A DNA stretch of 64,000 nt from positions 248,001-312,000 of the forward strand of contig NZ_JADFCM010000001.1 of assembly GCF_015234585.1 (NCBI RefSeq), in the 5' to 3' direction. This stretch comes from Pseudalkalibacillus hwajinpoensis. GTDB lineage: Bacteria > Bacillota > Bacilli > Bacillales > Guptibacillaceae. The position numbers and the translations under genes are program-made. Below are positions 47,152 through 56,061 of this stretch, one piece after another; position 1 is the first letter of the stretch, and every line of letters begins with the position of its first letter. Under the pieces are notes generated by a model, which was not told where the DNA came from, searched no databases, and saw only the letters and a program-made list of their open reading frames with translations.

Positions 47152-48993
47152 GTGGACTATGTCTGGCTTATACCAATGTTGCCGCTTCTATCGTTTCTCA
47201 TCATTCTATTCACTAGGCCGATTCTTTATCGAAAAGCCGGCGTTGTGGGCACCGTTCTCGCTGGTGCTGCCTTTATTTGTTCCCTTCTCGTGCTTTACAG
47301 TCATTTCGTTCAAGGGAACTATCTCGTAGAACACAACTGGCTCTCCATCGATTTAGTGGTGATTACGGTGGGCCTTGAAGTGAATCCGCTAAATGCTTTG
47401 ATGCTCGTGATCGTCACGCTTGTCAGCTTTCTCGTACATATGTATTCGATCGGTTATATGGCGAATGACGAGCGCTATGCAACGTTCTTTAGTTATCTTG
47501 GTCTGTTCACTTTTGCGATGACGGCTCTCGTTCTCTCACCAAACCTCCTTCAACTTTATGTTTTCTGGGAGCTAGTTGGTGTTTGTTCCTTTCTACTAGT
47601 AGGTTTTTATTTCTATAAACCAGAAGCAAAGGCAGCTGCAAAAAAAGCTTTTATCGTCACAAGGATTGGAGATATTGGTCTGCTTATTGCGATTTTCCTT
47701 CTCTTTTGGCAAACAGGAAGCTTTGAACTCGATGTCATTTTTGAAGCGGCTCAAGCAGGCGATATTGCCCCTTCAATGGTCACGCTAATAGCGATTCTTA
47801 TTTTCGTAGGGGCGATAGGAAAATCTGGTCAGTTCCCGCTCCACACATGGCTTCCTGATGCGATGGAAGGTCCAACCCCAGTCTCGGCTTTAATCCATGC
47901 AGCGACAATGGTTGCTGCGGGTGTTTATCTAGTTGCTGTCATGTATCCACTCTTCGCAAGTTCAGAAACGGCTATGACAACCGTTGCCATAACAGGTGGA
48001 TTCACCGCCATCTTTGCAGCGACAATCGCCCTTGTCCAGAAAGACATTAAACGCATACTTGCCTACTCAACCATTAGTCAACTAGGGTATATGATGCTTG
48101 CCCTTGGTGCAGCGGGCTATACAGCAGGTATTTTCCACCTGACAACTCATGCGTTCTTTAAAGCCTTACTCTTTCTTGCTGCAGGAAGTGTGATCCATGC
48201 GGTCCATGAACAAAACATTCATAAAATGGGGGGACTTCGAAAAAAACTGCCTATCACAGCAGTTCTCTTCTTAATAGGTTGCTTATCCATTTCTGGATTT
48301 CCGCTATTTGCAGGTTTTTTTAGTAAGGATGAGATACTTGTCGCGACTTATGCGGATGGGCGCTACATTTTATTTGCGATTGCTTTAGTAACCGCTTTTC
48401 TGACAGCGTTTTATATGTTTCGCCTTTACTTCCTCGTCTTTTTTGGCACAGGTTCGAGTGAAGCGAAAGAGTCTTCTCGAGTGATGTTGATTCCAATGAT
48501 TGTCCTTTCGGCTTTGGCTATTGGTGCAGGGTATATTCAGACAACGTGGTTCGGTTCGTTTCTTGGTGACTGGCTAGAAACGAGCCCGTATCCGATATTA
48601 GCCAATCATCATTCAGCACCCTCGTGGATTCCGATCAGTGCGAGTTTGTTAGCCATTGCAGGAATTGGACTCGCCTGGTTCATGTATGTAAGAAAAGGCA
48701 TGGCTCCAGATGAAGGGAGCGAAGTGCATAAGCTGTTAACGCATAAATATTACATCGACGATATATACGAAGCTACTTTTGTAAAAGGAACCCGCGTGAT
48801 CGGTTATTTCTGGTTGTATTTTGATCGCTTTATTATTGAAGGAGGCGCTCAAGGCATAACGGGAATTGTAAAGCACTTAGGAAAAGTAGGAGCAAGAATT
48901 CAATCCGGTCAGGTTCAAACATACGGCACCGTAGCATTCTCTGGTTTAGTGGTCGTGCTCCTATTAATAGCGGTATTTGGGGGGTATTTCTAA
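47152..48993 (+). CDS. nuoL: NADH-quinone oxidoreductase subunit L
   Basis: 613 residues, antiporter-like proton-pumping subunit with the C-terminal lateral helix. FWELVGVCSFLLVGF, GKSGQFPLHTWLPDAMEGPT and DIKRILAYSTISQLGYM carry the key Glu, Lys and His. GTG start after GGGGGTATAAAA. Confidence 0.95.
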   Translation: MDYVWLIPMLPLLSFLIILFTRPILYRKAGVVGTVLAGAAFICSLLVLYSHFVQGNYLVEHNWLSIDLVVITVGLEVNPLNALMLVIVTLVSFLVHMYSIGYMANDERYATFFSYLGLFTFAMTALVLSPNLLQLYVFWELVGVCSFLLVGFYFYKPEAKAAAKKAFIVTRIGDIGLLIAIFLLFWQTGSFELDVIFEAAQAGDIAPSMVTLIAILIFVGAIGKSGQFPLHTWLPDAMEGPTPVSALIHAATMVAAGVYLVAVMYPLFASSETAMTTVAITGGFTAIFAATIALVQKDIKRILAYSTISQLGYMMLALGAAGYTAGIFHLTTHAFFKALLFLAAGSVIHAVHEQNIHKMGGLRKKLPITAVLFLIGCLSISGFPLFAGFFSKDEILVATYADGRYILFAIALVTAFLTAFYMFRLYFLVFFGTGSSEAKESSRVMLIPMIVLSALAIGAGYIQTTWFGSFLGDWLETSPYPILANHHSAPSWIPISASLLAIAGIGLAWFMYVRKGMAPDEGSEVHKLLTHKYYIDDIYEATFVKGTRVIGYFWLYFDRFIIEGGAQGITGIVKHLGKVGARIQSGQVQTYGTVAFSGLVVVLLLIAVFGGYF

Positions 48994-50492
48994 TGGATGA
49001 GTCTTACTTGCTAACGATCTTGATTTTCTCCCCACTACTTGGTGTCATCGTGCTTGCTATGATGCCCCCGCAGCATCAATCAATCAAAACAGTTGGTATT
49101 CTTGGCACTGTGCTACCACTAACGTTAACGATTTTTGTATTTAGCTTATACGATCGAACAGTATCAGGCGTTCAATTTGCGGAAACACATCAATGGTTTG
49201 AGTTAATGACTGCGATTAGTCCCAACGAGCCTTACCCAGTGACTTATGATCTTGGGGTGACAGGGCTATCCCTTCTTTTTCTAATGCTATCTTCATTGAT
49301 TACGTTTCTCGCCTCACTTGCAGCTCTTCGCATTCAAGAAGGTGTGAAAGGCTTTTATATCCTCTTTTTGATACTGGAACTTGGCATTCTCGGCGTTTTT
49401 TCAAGCGAAAACTTGTTTTTGTTTTTCTTATTCTTTGAAATAACTCTTGTTGCGATGTTTCTACTTGTAGGGAAATGGGGCGGATATGAGCGGGAAAAAG
49501 CAGCCTTCTCTTTCTTAGTTTACAACGGGATAGGCTCGATCCTATTGTTAATTGTCATTATCGTTCTCTTTGTTGAGACGAGAACGACGAATATTAGTGA
49601 GCTAACCTCCCTCTTACAAGAAACAGAGTCCTATGAAATCATATCTGGAAACACTAGAATGTGGCTGTTTGCCCTGCTGTTACTGGCATTTGGTACAAAG
49701 CTTCCAATCGTACCGCTACATACGTGGATGGTACGAGTACACGTGGAGGCTCCAATCGCCATTGTGATGATTCACGCCGGTGTATTACTTAAAATAGGCG
49801 CATATGGACTCATACGTTTCGGAGCAGGATTCTTTCCAGAGCAGCTAAAAGAAACGGCAGTTCTTCTAGCTATTCTTGGCGTCATTAATTTGCTGTATGG
49901 TGCTTTTATTGCCCTAGTTCAAACAGAACTTCGCGCTGTTCTAGCCTATTCCTCGATTTCGCATATGGGAATTGTCATTCTGGGCGTTGCTTCATTTAAT
50001 ACCGCGGGTCTTCAAGGGGCAGTGTTCCAAACAATTTCTCATGGTCTTATTGCAGCGCTGCTGTTCCTGCTTGTTGGTGTACTGATCGATCGTTTTCACA
50101 CGACAAAACTTGGAGAATTAGGAGGTATTGCAAGTCAGACGCCCCTTTTTGCAGGTTTTTTCCTGGCAGCCGGGCTGGCATCACTTGGATTACCTGGAAT
50201 GAGCGGTTTCATCAGTGAATTTCTAGCTTTTTTAGGCTTATTTGAAACGATGCCTGTAATCGGAAGCATAGGCGTGATTGGTCTCATTTTAACAGCGGTT
50301 TATATGCTTCGCGCCGTTCTTGCGGTTACCTTTGGTGAAAGACGCCCTGCGTTTGATAAGGAAAGAGATCTATCTGCCGTTGAGCTTGTTCCATCAGCTA
50401 TTCTTCTCAGTATGATTATTTGGATTGGTGTCTATCCTGCAGTGTTATCTAACACACTTCAAATCGCTCGTACACTCGGGATCGGAGGTTAA
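48993..50492 (+). CDS. nuoM: NADH-quinone oxidoreductase subunit M
   Basis: 499 residues, antiporter-like. FFEITLVAMFLLVG, TKLPIVPLHTWMVRVHVEAP and ELRAVLAYSSISHMGI are conserved. TAATG overlap with nuoL. Confidence 0.95.
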   Translation: MDESYLLTILIFSPLLGVIVLAMMPPQHQSIKTVGILGTVLPLTLTIFVFSLYDRTVSGVQFAETHQWFELMTAISPNEPYPVTYDLGVTGLSLLFLMLSSLITFLASLAALRIQEGVKGFYILFLILELGILGVFSSENLFLFFLFFEITLVAMFLLVGKWGGYEREKAAFSFLVYNGIGSILLLIVIIVLFVETRTTNISELTSLLQETESYEIISGNTRMWLFALLLLAFGTKLPIVPLHTWMVRVHVEAPIAIVMIHAGVLLKIGAYGLIRFGAGFFPEQLKETAVLLAILGVINLLYGAFIALVQTELRAVLAYSSISHMGIVILGVASFNTAGLQGAVFQTISHGLIAALLFLLVGVLIDRFHTTKLGELGGIASQTPLFAGFFLAAGLASLGLPGMSGFISEFLAFLGLFETMPVIGSIGVIGLILTAVYMLRAVLAVTFGERRPAFDKERDLSAVELVPSAILLSMIIWIGVYPAVLSNTLQIARTLGIGG

Positions 50493-50495
50493 CGA

Positions 50496-52022
50496 ATGGA
50501 TATCGATACGTTGCTAGCGTACCAATGGAGCAGTATGATGCCAGAATTCACTATACTAGTAACAGCAGTTGCACTCTCGTTGATCGATCTTTTTATGGAT
50601 AAAAAGCGAGATAGGTCTATTCTCGTTTGGCTCGCAATCGTCGGCATCGCACTAGCCATTGTCTTTCTTATTTTTCAGTTTGATAATGGAGTTGTCACGA
50701 TTCTAAATCAAACTTATCGACTGGATTCTTTTGCGAAAGCGTTTAAGCTTCTTATGCTAATTGGGACTGGTTTCGTTATGCTTCTAGGCTTGAAAACGAA
50801 TGATCTAAGCGAAGTGAAAGGTGAGTACCACTACCTTCTTCTAACGGGTTTACTAGGTGGTATGATGATGGCTTCGAGTGCAGATCTGATTACACTTTTT
50901 GTAGGTCTAGAATTATTAAGCCTATCTTCATATGTTCTAGTGGGAATTCGAAAGAAAGATAAGCTCGCAAATGAAGCGGCGTTTAAATATGTCGTTAATG
51001 GCGGTATAGCGACTGCGATCACGCTGTTTGGGATGAGCTATTTATTTGGACTTACTGGAGAAACAAATATATATGAAATTCAAGCGCTAATGGGAAGCGA
51101 AGTCGTGACGGAAAATCGTTATCTTGCCGTTTTTGCTTTTCTCATGATATTCGTTGGTCTAGCCTTTAAAATTACGGCTGCTCCGTTTCATATGTGGGCA
51201 CCAGATGTATACCAGGGAGCCGAAACACCGATTACAGCTTATCTTAGTGTTGTTTCTAAAATAGCTGGATTTGCAATCACACTTAGACTGCTAATGGTAC
51301 CGTTTGTCTTTGCACCTGGTACGGGAAAAGTGATTACACCAGAGGGAATCAGCTATGAAACGCTACTTGTATCGGTTCGACCTTATCTTGTTCTATTAGC
51401 TATTCTAACGATTCTTATAGGAAATGTGATGGCACTAAGACAGCTGAATGCAAAACGACTTTTGGCTTATTCCAGCATTGCGCACGCAGGGTATCTTCTC
51501 GTACCGTTAGCCGCTCTTTCTGAGTTAGTCTTTGATGCTGTGTGGTTTTATCTCGCCGCTTATCTGTTGATGAATCTGGGGGCTTTCGCAGTCATCCATG
51601 CCTTGACGGAAAATGATGAGGAGGTCACGGTGGCTTCGTTTGCAGGACTATTTCAGCGAGCGCCGTATGTAACCATTGCTATGACGATCTATCTTCTATC
51701 TCTCGCTGGTATCCCGCTCACAGCTGGTTTCATCGGTAAGTTCGAGATTTTCATGAGTGCCCTTGGAACCGAACCGAAGCGATATTTTTTAGTGGTGGCT
51801 ATGCTAGCGGGCACAGTGCTTTCCTATGTTTATTATTTTGGGCTGTTTATTCAAATGTACTTTCGACCTTCCCAAACAAAAAGGCCGGTTTTGGCATCAA
51901 ATGGCATCGTCACCGTGCTAGCCATAACGGCAGCTGGAACCGTTTTACTTGGGGTTTTCCCTTCCATTGCGTTATCCTTTATACATGATCATTTTCAATT
52001 TCTAGAGGTTTTTAATCCTTAG
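50496..52022 (+). CDS. nuoN: NADH-quinone oxidoreductase subunit N
   Basis: 508 residues, antiporter-like. VGLELLSLSSYVLVG, FKITAAPFHMWAPDVYQGA and NAKRLLAYSSIAHAGYL are conserved. Last gene of the operon. The NADH-binding module NuoEFG is not encoded here, as in other Bacillus Complex I operons, so the electron donor is uncertain (ferredoxin or another protein). Confidence 0.95.
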   Translation: MDIDTLLAYQWSSMMPEFTILVTAVALSLIDLFMDKKRDRSILVWLAIVGIALAIVFLIFQFDNGVVTILNQTYRLDSFAKAFKLLMLIGTGFVMLLGLKTNDLSEVKGEYHYLLLTGLLGGMMMASSADLITLFVGLELLSLSSYVLVGIRKKDKLANEAAFKYVVNGGIATAITLFGMSYLFGLTGETNIYEIQALMGSEVVTENRYLAVFAFLMIFVGLAFKITAAPFHMWAPDVYQGAETPITAYLSVVSKIAGFAITLRLLMVPFVFAPGTGKVITPEGISYETLLVSVRPYLVLLAILTILIGNVMALRQLNAKRLLAYSSIAHAGYLLVPLAALSELVFDAVWFYLAAYLLMNLGAFAVIHALTENDEEVTVASFAGLFQRAPYVTIAMTIYLLSLAGIPLTAGFIGKFEIFMSALGTEPKRYFLVVAMLAGTVLSYVYYFGLFIQMYFRPSQTKRPVLASNGIVTVLAITAAGTVLLGVFPSIALSFIHDHFQFLEVFNP

Positions 52023-52050
52023 AACAGCAGATCATTCTGCTGTTTTTTTC
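52023..52050 (+). terminator. terminator of the nuo operon
   Basis: AACAGCAG / CTGCTGTT with loop ATCATT and T7 tail; it begins immediately after the stop. Confidence 0.9.
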
Positions 52051-52227
52051 ATGAATGAGTGCATTCCTACCAGATTATGACGAAAATGACTTATTTTGAA
52101 TTGAAATAATCCCTTTTATAGTGGGAAAGTAGGGTATTCATTTGGGTGGAAATCTTTTATAATAGGCTCTTAGATGGAAAAATGTACGTTTGTCGAATGG
52201 TGCACTTGCAGATAGGGGGTAGAGAAG

Positions 52228-52461
52228 ATGACAGAAGCACTGGCGCAACAATCGATTTTAACGATTGTCATTAACCTGGTTTTCATTATGATCACCTGGT
52301 GGGCGCTACAAACCGTTCGGTTCGATGTATTCTTTAAAAAACCGAACAGTCCACAGGCGAAAGTCCTCATGATCTTACTAACCCTAAGCATCGGCTCCCT
52401 CGCAAGCAGTTTCTTCCTAGATTACTACAACTGGTCACTCCGTCTACAATATTTCTTTTGA
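52228..52461 (+). CDS. ywzB: DUF1146 membrane protein YwzB
   Basis: 77 residues with two membrane helices (about 9-28 and 45-66); WWALQTVRFDVFFKKPNSPQ in the loop is typical of the family. Near the nuo/atp genes in many Bacillus; function unknown. ATG after GGGGGTAGAG. A TATAAT at 52158-52163 could be its -10 box. Confidence 0.85.
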   Translation: MTEALAQQSILTIVINLVFIMITWWALQTVRFDVFFKKPNSPQAKVLMILLTLSIGSLASSFFLDYYNWSLRLQYFF

Positions 52462-52467
52462 AAAATG

Positions 52468-52592
52468 AAAAGCGAAAACGCCCGTTTAAACCCGACAAGC
52501 GCTGGAGCCATTTAGAATGAACACGGTCTTTGTGTTCAATCTAAATGGTGAAGCGATCGAGGGACTGGGGGTTGTAGCTAGACAAACACACC
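52468..52592 (+). repeat. dispersed structured repeat, copy C
   Basis: Single full copy of the element found in the atp operon. Its apical stem is the best: CCATTTAGA plus TGAACAC against GTGTTCA plus TCTAAATGG, interrupted by one A-A mismatch, with a seven-base loop. Outer CCC/GGG stems are kept. It follows ywzB by a few bases, in the same orientation as the other copies. Confidence 0.85.
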
Positions 52593-52714
52593 AGCGTTAA
52601 CATACAGAAGCTTCGTACGGAATTTGTCGGGAACTGACTACAACTTCCATGTATGCACTCCCTCCTCATGGTCACACTGAAAGATAAGAAGACCTGAACG
52701 GGGAGAGGGTTAAG

Positions 52715-53461
52715 ATGAAGCTTCTAATCGGAGTATTATCTATTTTACTTTTAGCGAGTTTTTCAAATGGTACATCAGTCTCAATTGAAGATGACACGGA
52801 AGTAAAAGTAACCGAAATGGCGAATGTTTTATTAACCCACAATTATTCAATTGAGGGCTGGTCTCTTTACACACGAGAAAAAGTGAGTTTCATCCAGGAA
52901 TCGTTAGGGTACAAAGGTATTACGTCTAAGCTTACAGAAAGAGCACCCGGTTTTTCGTGGGGTGATCTGGTAAAAAATGATGGAAATGTAAAAGTAAGTG
53001 GGACAAGAATTGATTCTAAGCTAGGTACGAAAGAAACACTGACACTCGTGTCATATCCAGAAAACAATCGCATTAGCTCTTATCTTATTTACAAAATGGA
53101 AATAACAGGATTTTCTCAGGAGGAATGGCGAACAACGTACGAACGTTTTAAGGCACAAAAGACACAATTATACCCGCAAGAAACACCAGTTTTCACTTGT
53201 TTTGTAGGCGAGAAAAATGATACAATGAACATTGTTTTGTACAATGAAGCAGACAAGCTGTTAGGAGCTTTTTCCGCTTCAAAAGTAGAAGAAATCAATG
53301 AAGAGACGTTTGTATCTCTTTCCGCATACCATGAAGAGTGGGAAGAAGATCTTGTAACGAACAACAAGAGAATGAACATACAAATAGCATTACGCAATAC
53401 AGGAATAGGCGGCGGAATAACCGCAACAATTGGCACACCAATAATTACGACTGAATATTAA
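52715..53461 (+). CDS. ywmB: YwmB family protein, secreted or membrane-anchored
   Basis: 248 residues with an N-terminal signal peptide (MKLLIGVLSILLLASFSNG). The rest matches the YwmB/DUF1779 pattern by position before murAA and by blocks such as ISSYLIYKMEITG and RMNIQIALRNTGIGGG. The fold is TATA-box-binding-like; function unknown. Ribosome site GGGGAGAGGG. Murein gene murAA begins 29 bases after it. Confidence 0.82.
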   Translation: MKLLIGVLSILLLASFSNGTSVSIEDDTEVKVTEMANVLLTHNYSIEGWSLYTREKVSFIQESLGYKGITSKLTERAPGFSWGDLVKNDGNVKVSGTRIDSKLGTKETLTLVSYPENNRISSYLIYKMEITGFSQEEWRTTYERFKAQKTQLYPQETPVFTCFVGEKNDTMNIVLYNEADKLLGAFSASKVEEINEETFVSLSAYHEEWEEDLVTNNKRMNIQIALRNTGIGGGITATIGTPIITTEY

Positions 53462-53490
53462 TATACAAATAGGACGCGGAGGGGAATACG

Positions 53491-54819
53491 TTGGAAAAAA
53501 TCATCGTCCGAGGTGGCAGGAGATTGTCTGGCTCTGTGAAAGTTGAAGGAGCTAAAAATGCAGTCTTGCCCGTCATCACAGCATCTATTTTAGCAGGAGA
53601 AGGCACGAGCACGTTAAAAGATGTGCCTGCCCTTTCAGATGTACACACGATAAGTGAAGTATTAAGCTATCTTAATGTTGAGACGCAAATAGAAGGCAAC
53701 ACGATTAAAGTAGACGCAACAAAACCTTTGGAAACAGAGGCACCATTTGAAGCAGTTCGTAAAATGCGAGCTTCGTTTCTTGTAATGGGACCACTTTTGG
53801 CCCGTGTGGGTCATGCTCGTATTGCACTACCTGGAGGTTGCGCAATTGGTTCAAGACCAATTGATCAACACCTTAAAGGGTTTGAAGCGATGGGTGCAGA
53901 AGTTACGATTGGTAACGGCTTTATTGAAGCAGGCATCAAAGGTAGACTTCAAGGAGCAAAGATTTATCTTGATTTCCCAAGTGTAGGCGCCACTGAGAAC
54001 ATTATGATGGCTGCTGTACTTGCTGAAGGTACGACAGTAATGGAAAACGTTGCTCAAGAGCCTGAGATCGTTTGTCTTGCAAATTATTTGAACGCTATGG
54101 GTGCGAAAGTTCGCGGTGCAGGTACTGCTACAATACGCATTGAAGGCGTAGAGAAACTAGTTGGAGCAGAGCATGCTGTAATCCCAGACCGTATTGAAGC
54201 AGGAACATTCATGGTAGCTGCTGCAATTACTGGTGGTAACGTTCTGATCGAGAATGCTGTATCTGAACATCTTCGTCCACTTATTGCGAAAATGGAAGAA
54301 ATGGGCGTAGAAATTACAGAAGAAGGTCAGGGACTTCGTATTGTTGGACCTGAAACGCTCAAGCCTGTTGATTTGAAAACAATGCCTCACCCTGGATTCC
54401 CGACGGATATGCAATCCCAGATGATGGCGTTGCTACTTCAAGCGAAGGGTACAAGTGTGATTACTGAAACAGTATTTGAAAATCGGTTCATGCACGTGGA
54501 AGAATTCCGCCGCATGAATGGTAACATTAAGATTGAAGGACGCGCTGCTATTATCGAAGGGCCTTCTACACTTCAAGGTGCAGAAGTATCCGCTACTGAT
54601 TTGCGCGCTGGAGCTGCTTTGATTCTTGCTGGCCTTGTAGCTGATGGCTACACTCGCGTTGATGAGCTTAAGCACTTGGATCGCGGTTACGTGAACTTCT
54701 CCGGAAAGCTTGCAAGTCTTGGAGCTGACGTTGAACGCGTAACAGTTGATGAAGATGCAAAGCCTGCAACAGAATCAACTGAAGAGCAATCAGTTAACAT
54801 GAAACCAAAATTTGCATAA
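53491..54819 (+). CDS. murAA: UDP-N-acetylglucosamine 1-carboxyvinyltransferase 1
   Basis: 442 residues, with catalytic C117 in [16 protein letters not shown] start after GGAGGGGAA. Paralogue of murAB; in B. subtilis MurAA is the essential and more abundant copy. A 20-residue acidic/Ser tail extends the usual C-terminus. Upstream ywmB and downstream spoIID match the B. subtilis arrangement. Confidence 0.95.
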   Translation: MEKIIVRGGRRLSGSVKVEGAKNAVLPVITASILAGEGTSTLKDVPALSDVHTISEVLSYLNVETQIEGNTIKVDATKPLETEAPFEAVRKMRASFLVMGPLLARVGHARIALPGGCAIGSRPIDQHLKGFEAMGAEVTIGNGFIEAGIKGRLQGAKIYLDFPSVGATENIMMAAVLAEGTTVMENVAQEPEIVCLANYLNAMGAKVRGAGTATIRIEGVEKLVGAEHAVIPDRIEAGTFMVAAAITGGNVLIENAVSEHLRPLIAKMEEMGVEITEEGQGLRIVGPETLKPVDLKTMPHPGFPTDMQSQMMALLLQAKGTSVITETVFENRFMHVEEFRRMNGNIKIEGRAAIIEGPSTLQGAEVSATDLRAGAALILAGLVADGYTRVDELKHLDRGYVNFSGKLASLGADVERVTVDEDAKPATESTEEQSVNMKPKFA

Positions 54820-54832
54820 TCTAATAATAAAG

Positions 54833-54863
54833 AAAAAAAGGAGGCCACTGGCCTCCTTTTTTG
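54833..54863 (+). terminator. intrinsic terminator after murAA
   Basis: AAAGGAGGCC ACT GGCCTCCTTT with T tail; A-run on the 5' side. Confidence 0.9.
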
Positions 54864-54940
54864 TATGCAACCAAAATAAATACTATATTTAATGACTGAC
54901 AGATTATTGGTAAAAAACGTTTTGGCTGCTAGCATTTCTG

Positions 54941-54969
54941 TTCTAAATGGTTGTCCAACTCCATACGAT
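54941..54969 (+). promoter_or_regulatory. candidate sigma-E promoter for spoIID
   Basis: CATACGAT as -10 (close to CATACANT) and TTCTAAA 14 bases upstream as a weak -35; fits mother-cell expression of spoIID. Confidence 0.6.
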
Positions 54970-55003
54970 GATAGGGGTAAACAATCGAGAAGGAGGCATG
55001 CGG

Positions 55004-56008
55004 ATGAAGCGAATGGTAGGTTCACTTATTCTATTTGCAGCGATTCTAATCCTTCTTCCATCTATCTTGGTTTTACCTTTTGGAACAACGGAGATGAAGC
55101 AACCAGTAAGTGAAGGAAATCAGATGGCTGAGAAGAAGGTGGCAGAAGTGGTGGAAGTGGAAGTCCCGGTCTATCGTTCAGCAAAGACTGTGACGACGAG
55201 CATACCGATCGAAGATTATGTAAAAGGCGTTGTTGCTGCTGAGATGCCTACAGATTTCAATATGGAAGCTTTAAAGGCTCAAGCTCTCACAGCGAGAACA
55301 TTTGTCGTAACAAAGCTCACAAACCCTCCTGCGGACCTTCCCGATCAAGCGGTTGTAACGGATACGGTTCAGGATCAGGTATATAGAGATGAAGCCGAGC
55401 TTAAGAAAGCATGGGGCAAAGACTTTAAAGAGAAATATGCAAGAATAGAAGAAGCAGTTCAAGCCACGGCAGGGCAAATTTTAACGTATGATGGGAATCC
55501 GATTTATGCTTCCTTTTTCTCAACAAGCAACGGCTATACCGAGAATTCGGAAGATTATTGGGAAAATAAAGCTCCGTACTTAAGAAGTGTCGAAAGTCCT
55601 TGGGACGTTGATTCTCCAAAGTATGAAGATAAAGCGACGTTTACAGTAGCCGACTTCGAAAAGAAGTTAGGAGTCACGCTCACTAATGACCAATCGATTG
55701 GAACGATCAAAAACCTGACGGAAGGTAAAAGAGTTGCGGAAGTTTCAATAAATGGGAAGCAGTTTACAGGAAGAGAAGTCAGGGACCTTCTTGGCCTTCG
55801 TTCTTCTGACTTCACATGGGACCGGAGCGGCGATACGATTACTGTTTCCACGAAAGGATTTGGGCACGGCGTAGGCATGAGTCAATATGGAGCTAATGGA
55901 ATGGCTGAGGACGGCAGTGCTTACTCTGATATCGTTAAATATTATTATCAAGGTGTTGCCATTAGTGAAATGGAAAAATACGTGACGAATTTTACAGCCC
56001 AAAGATAA
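55004..56008 (+). CDS. spoIID: stage II sporulation protein D
   Basis: 334 residues. N-terminal membrane anchor (about 5-26), then the SpoIID lytic transglycosylase domain with catalytic E80 in [18 protein letters not shown], and [17 protein letters not shown] near the end. It cuts glycan strands at the septum and drives engulfment with SpoIIM and SpoIIP. The ATG seven bases after AAGGAGG is chosen over one only one base away. Its last codons lie inside a 21-bp palindrome. Confidence 0.95.
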   Translation: MKRMVGSLILFAAILILLPSILVLPFGTTEMKQPVSEGNQMAEKKVAEVVEVEVPVYRSAKTVTTSIPIEDYVKGVVAAEMPTDFNMEALKAQALTARTFVVTKLTNPPADLPDQAVVTDTVQDQVYRDEAELKKAWGKDFKEKYARIEEAVQATAGQILTYDGNPIYASFFSTSNGYTENSEDYWENKAPYLRSVESPWDVDSPKYEDKATFTVADFEKKLGVTLTNDQSIGTIKNLTEGKRVAEVSINGKQFTGREVRDLLGLRSSDFTWDRSGDTITVSTKGFGHGVGMSQYGANGMAEDGSAYSDIVKYYYQGVAISEMEKYVTNFTAQR

Positions 56009-56042
56009 AAGGCCGCATCAAATGCGGCCTTTTATCTTTGGG
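55998..56042. terminator. perfect 21-bp palindromic terminator between spoIID and the glycosyltransferase gene
   Basis: Two perfectly complementary 21-base arms (55998-56018 and 56022-56042) around a CAA loop, with GC core GGCCGCAT and AT flanks. It includes the final two codons and stop of spoIID and works for both convergent genes. Confidence 0.9.
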
Positions 56043-56061
56043 TAAGTTTTGTGAATAGCTA

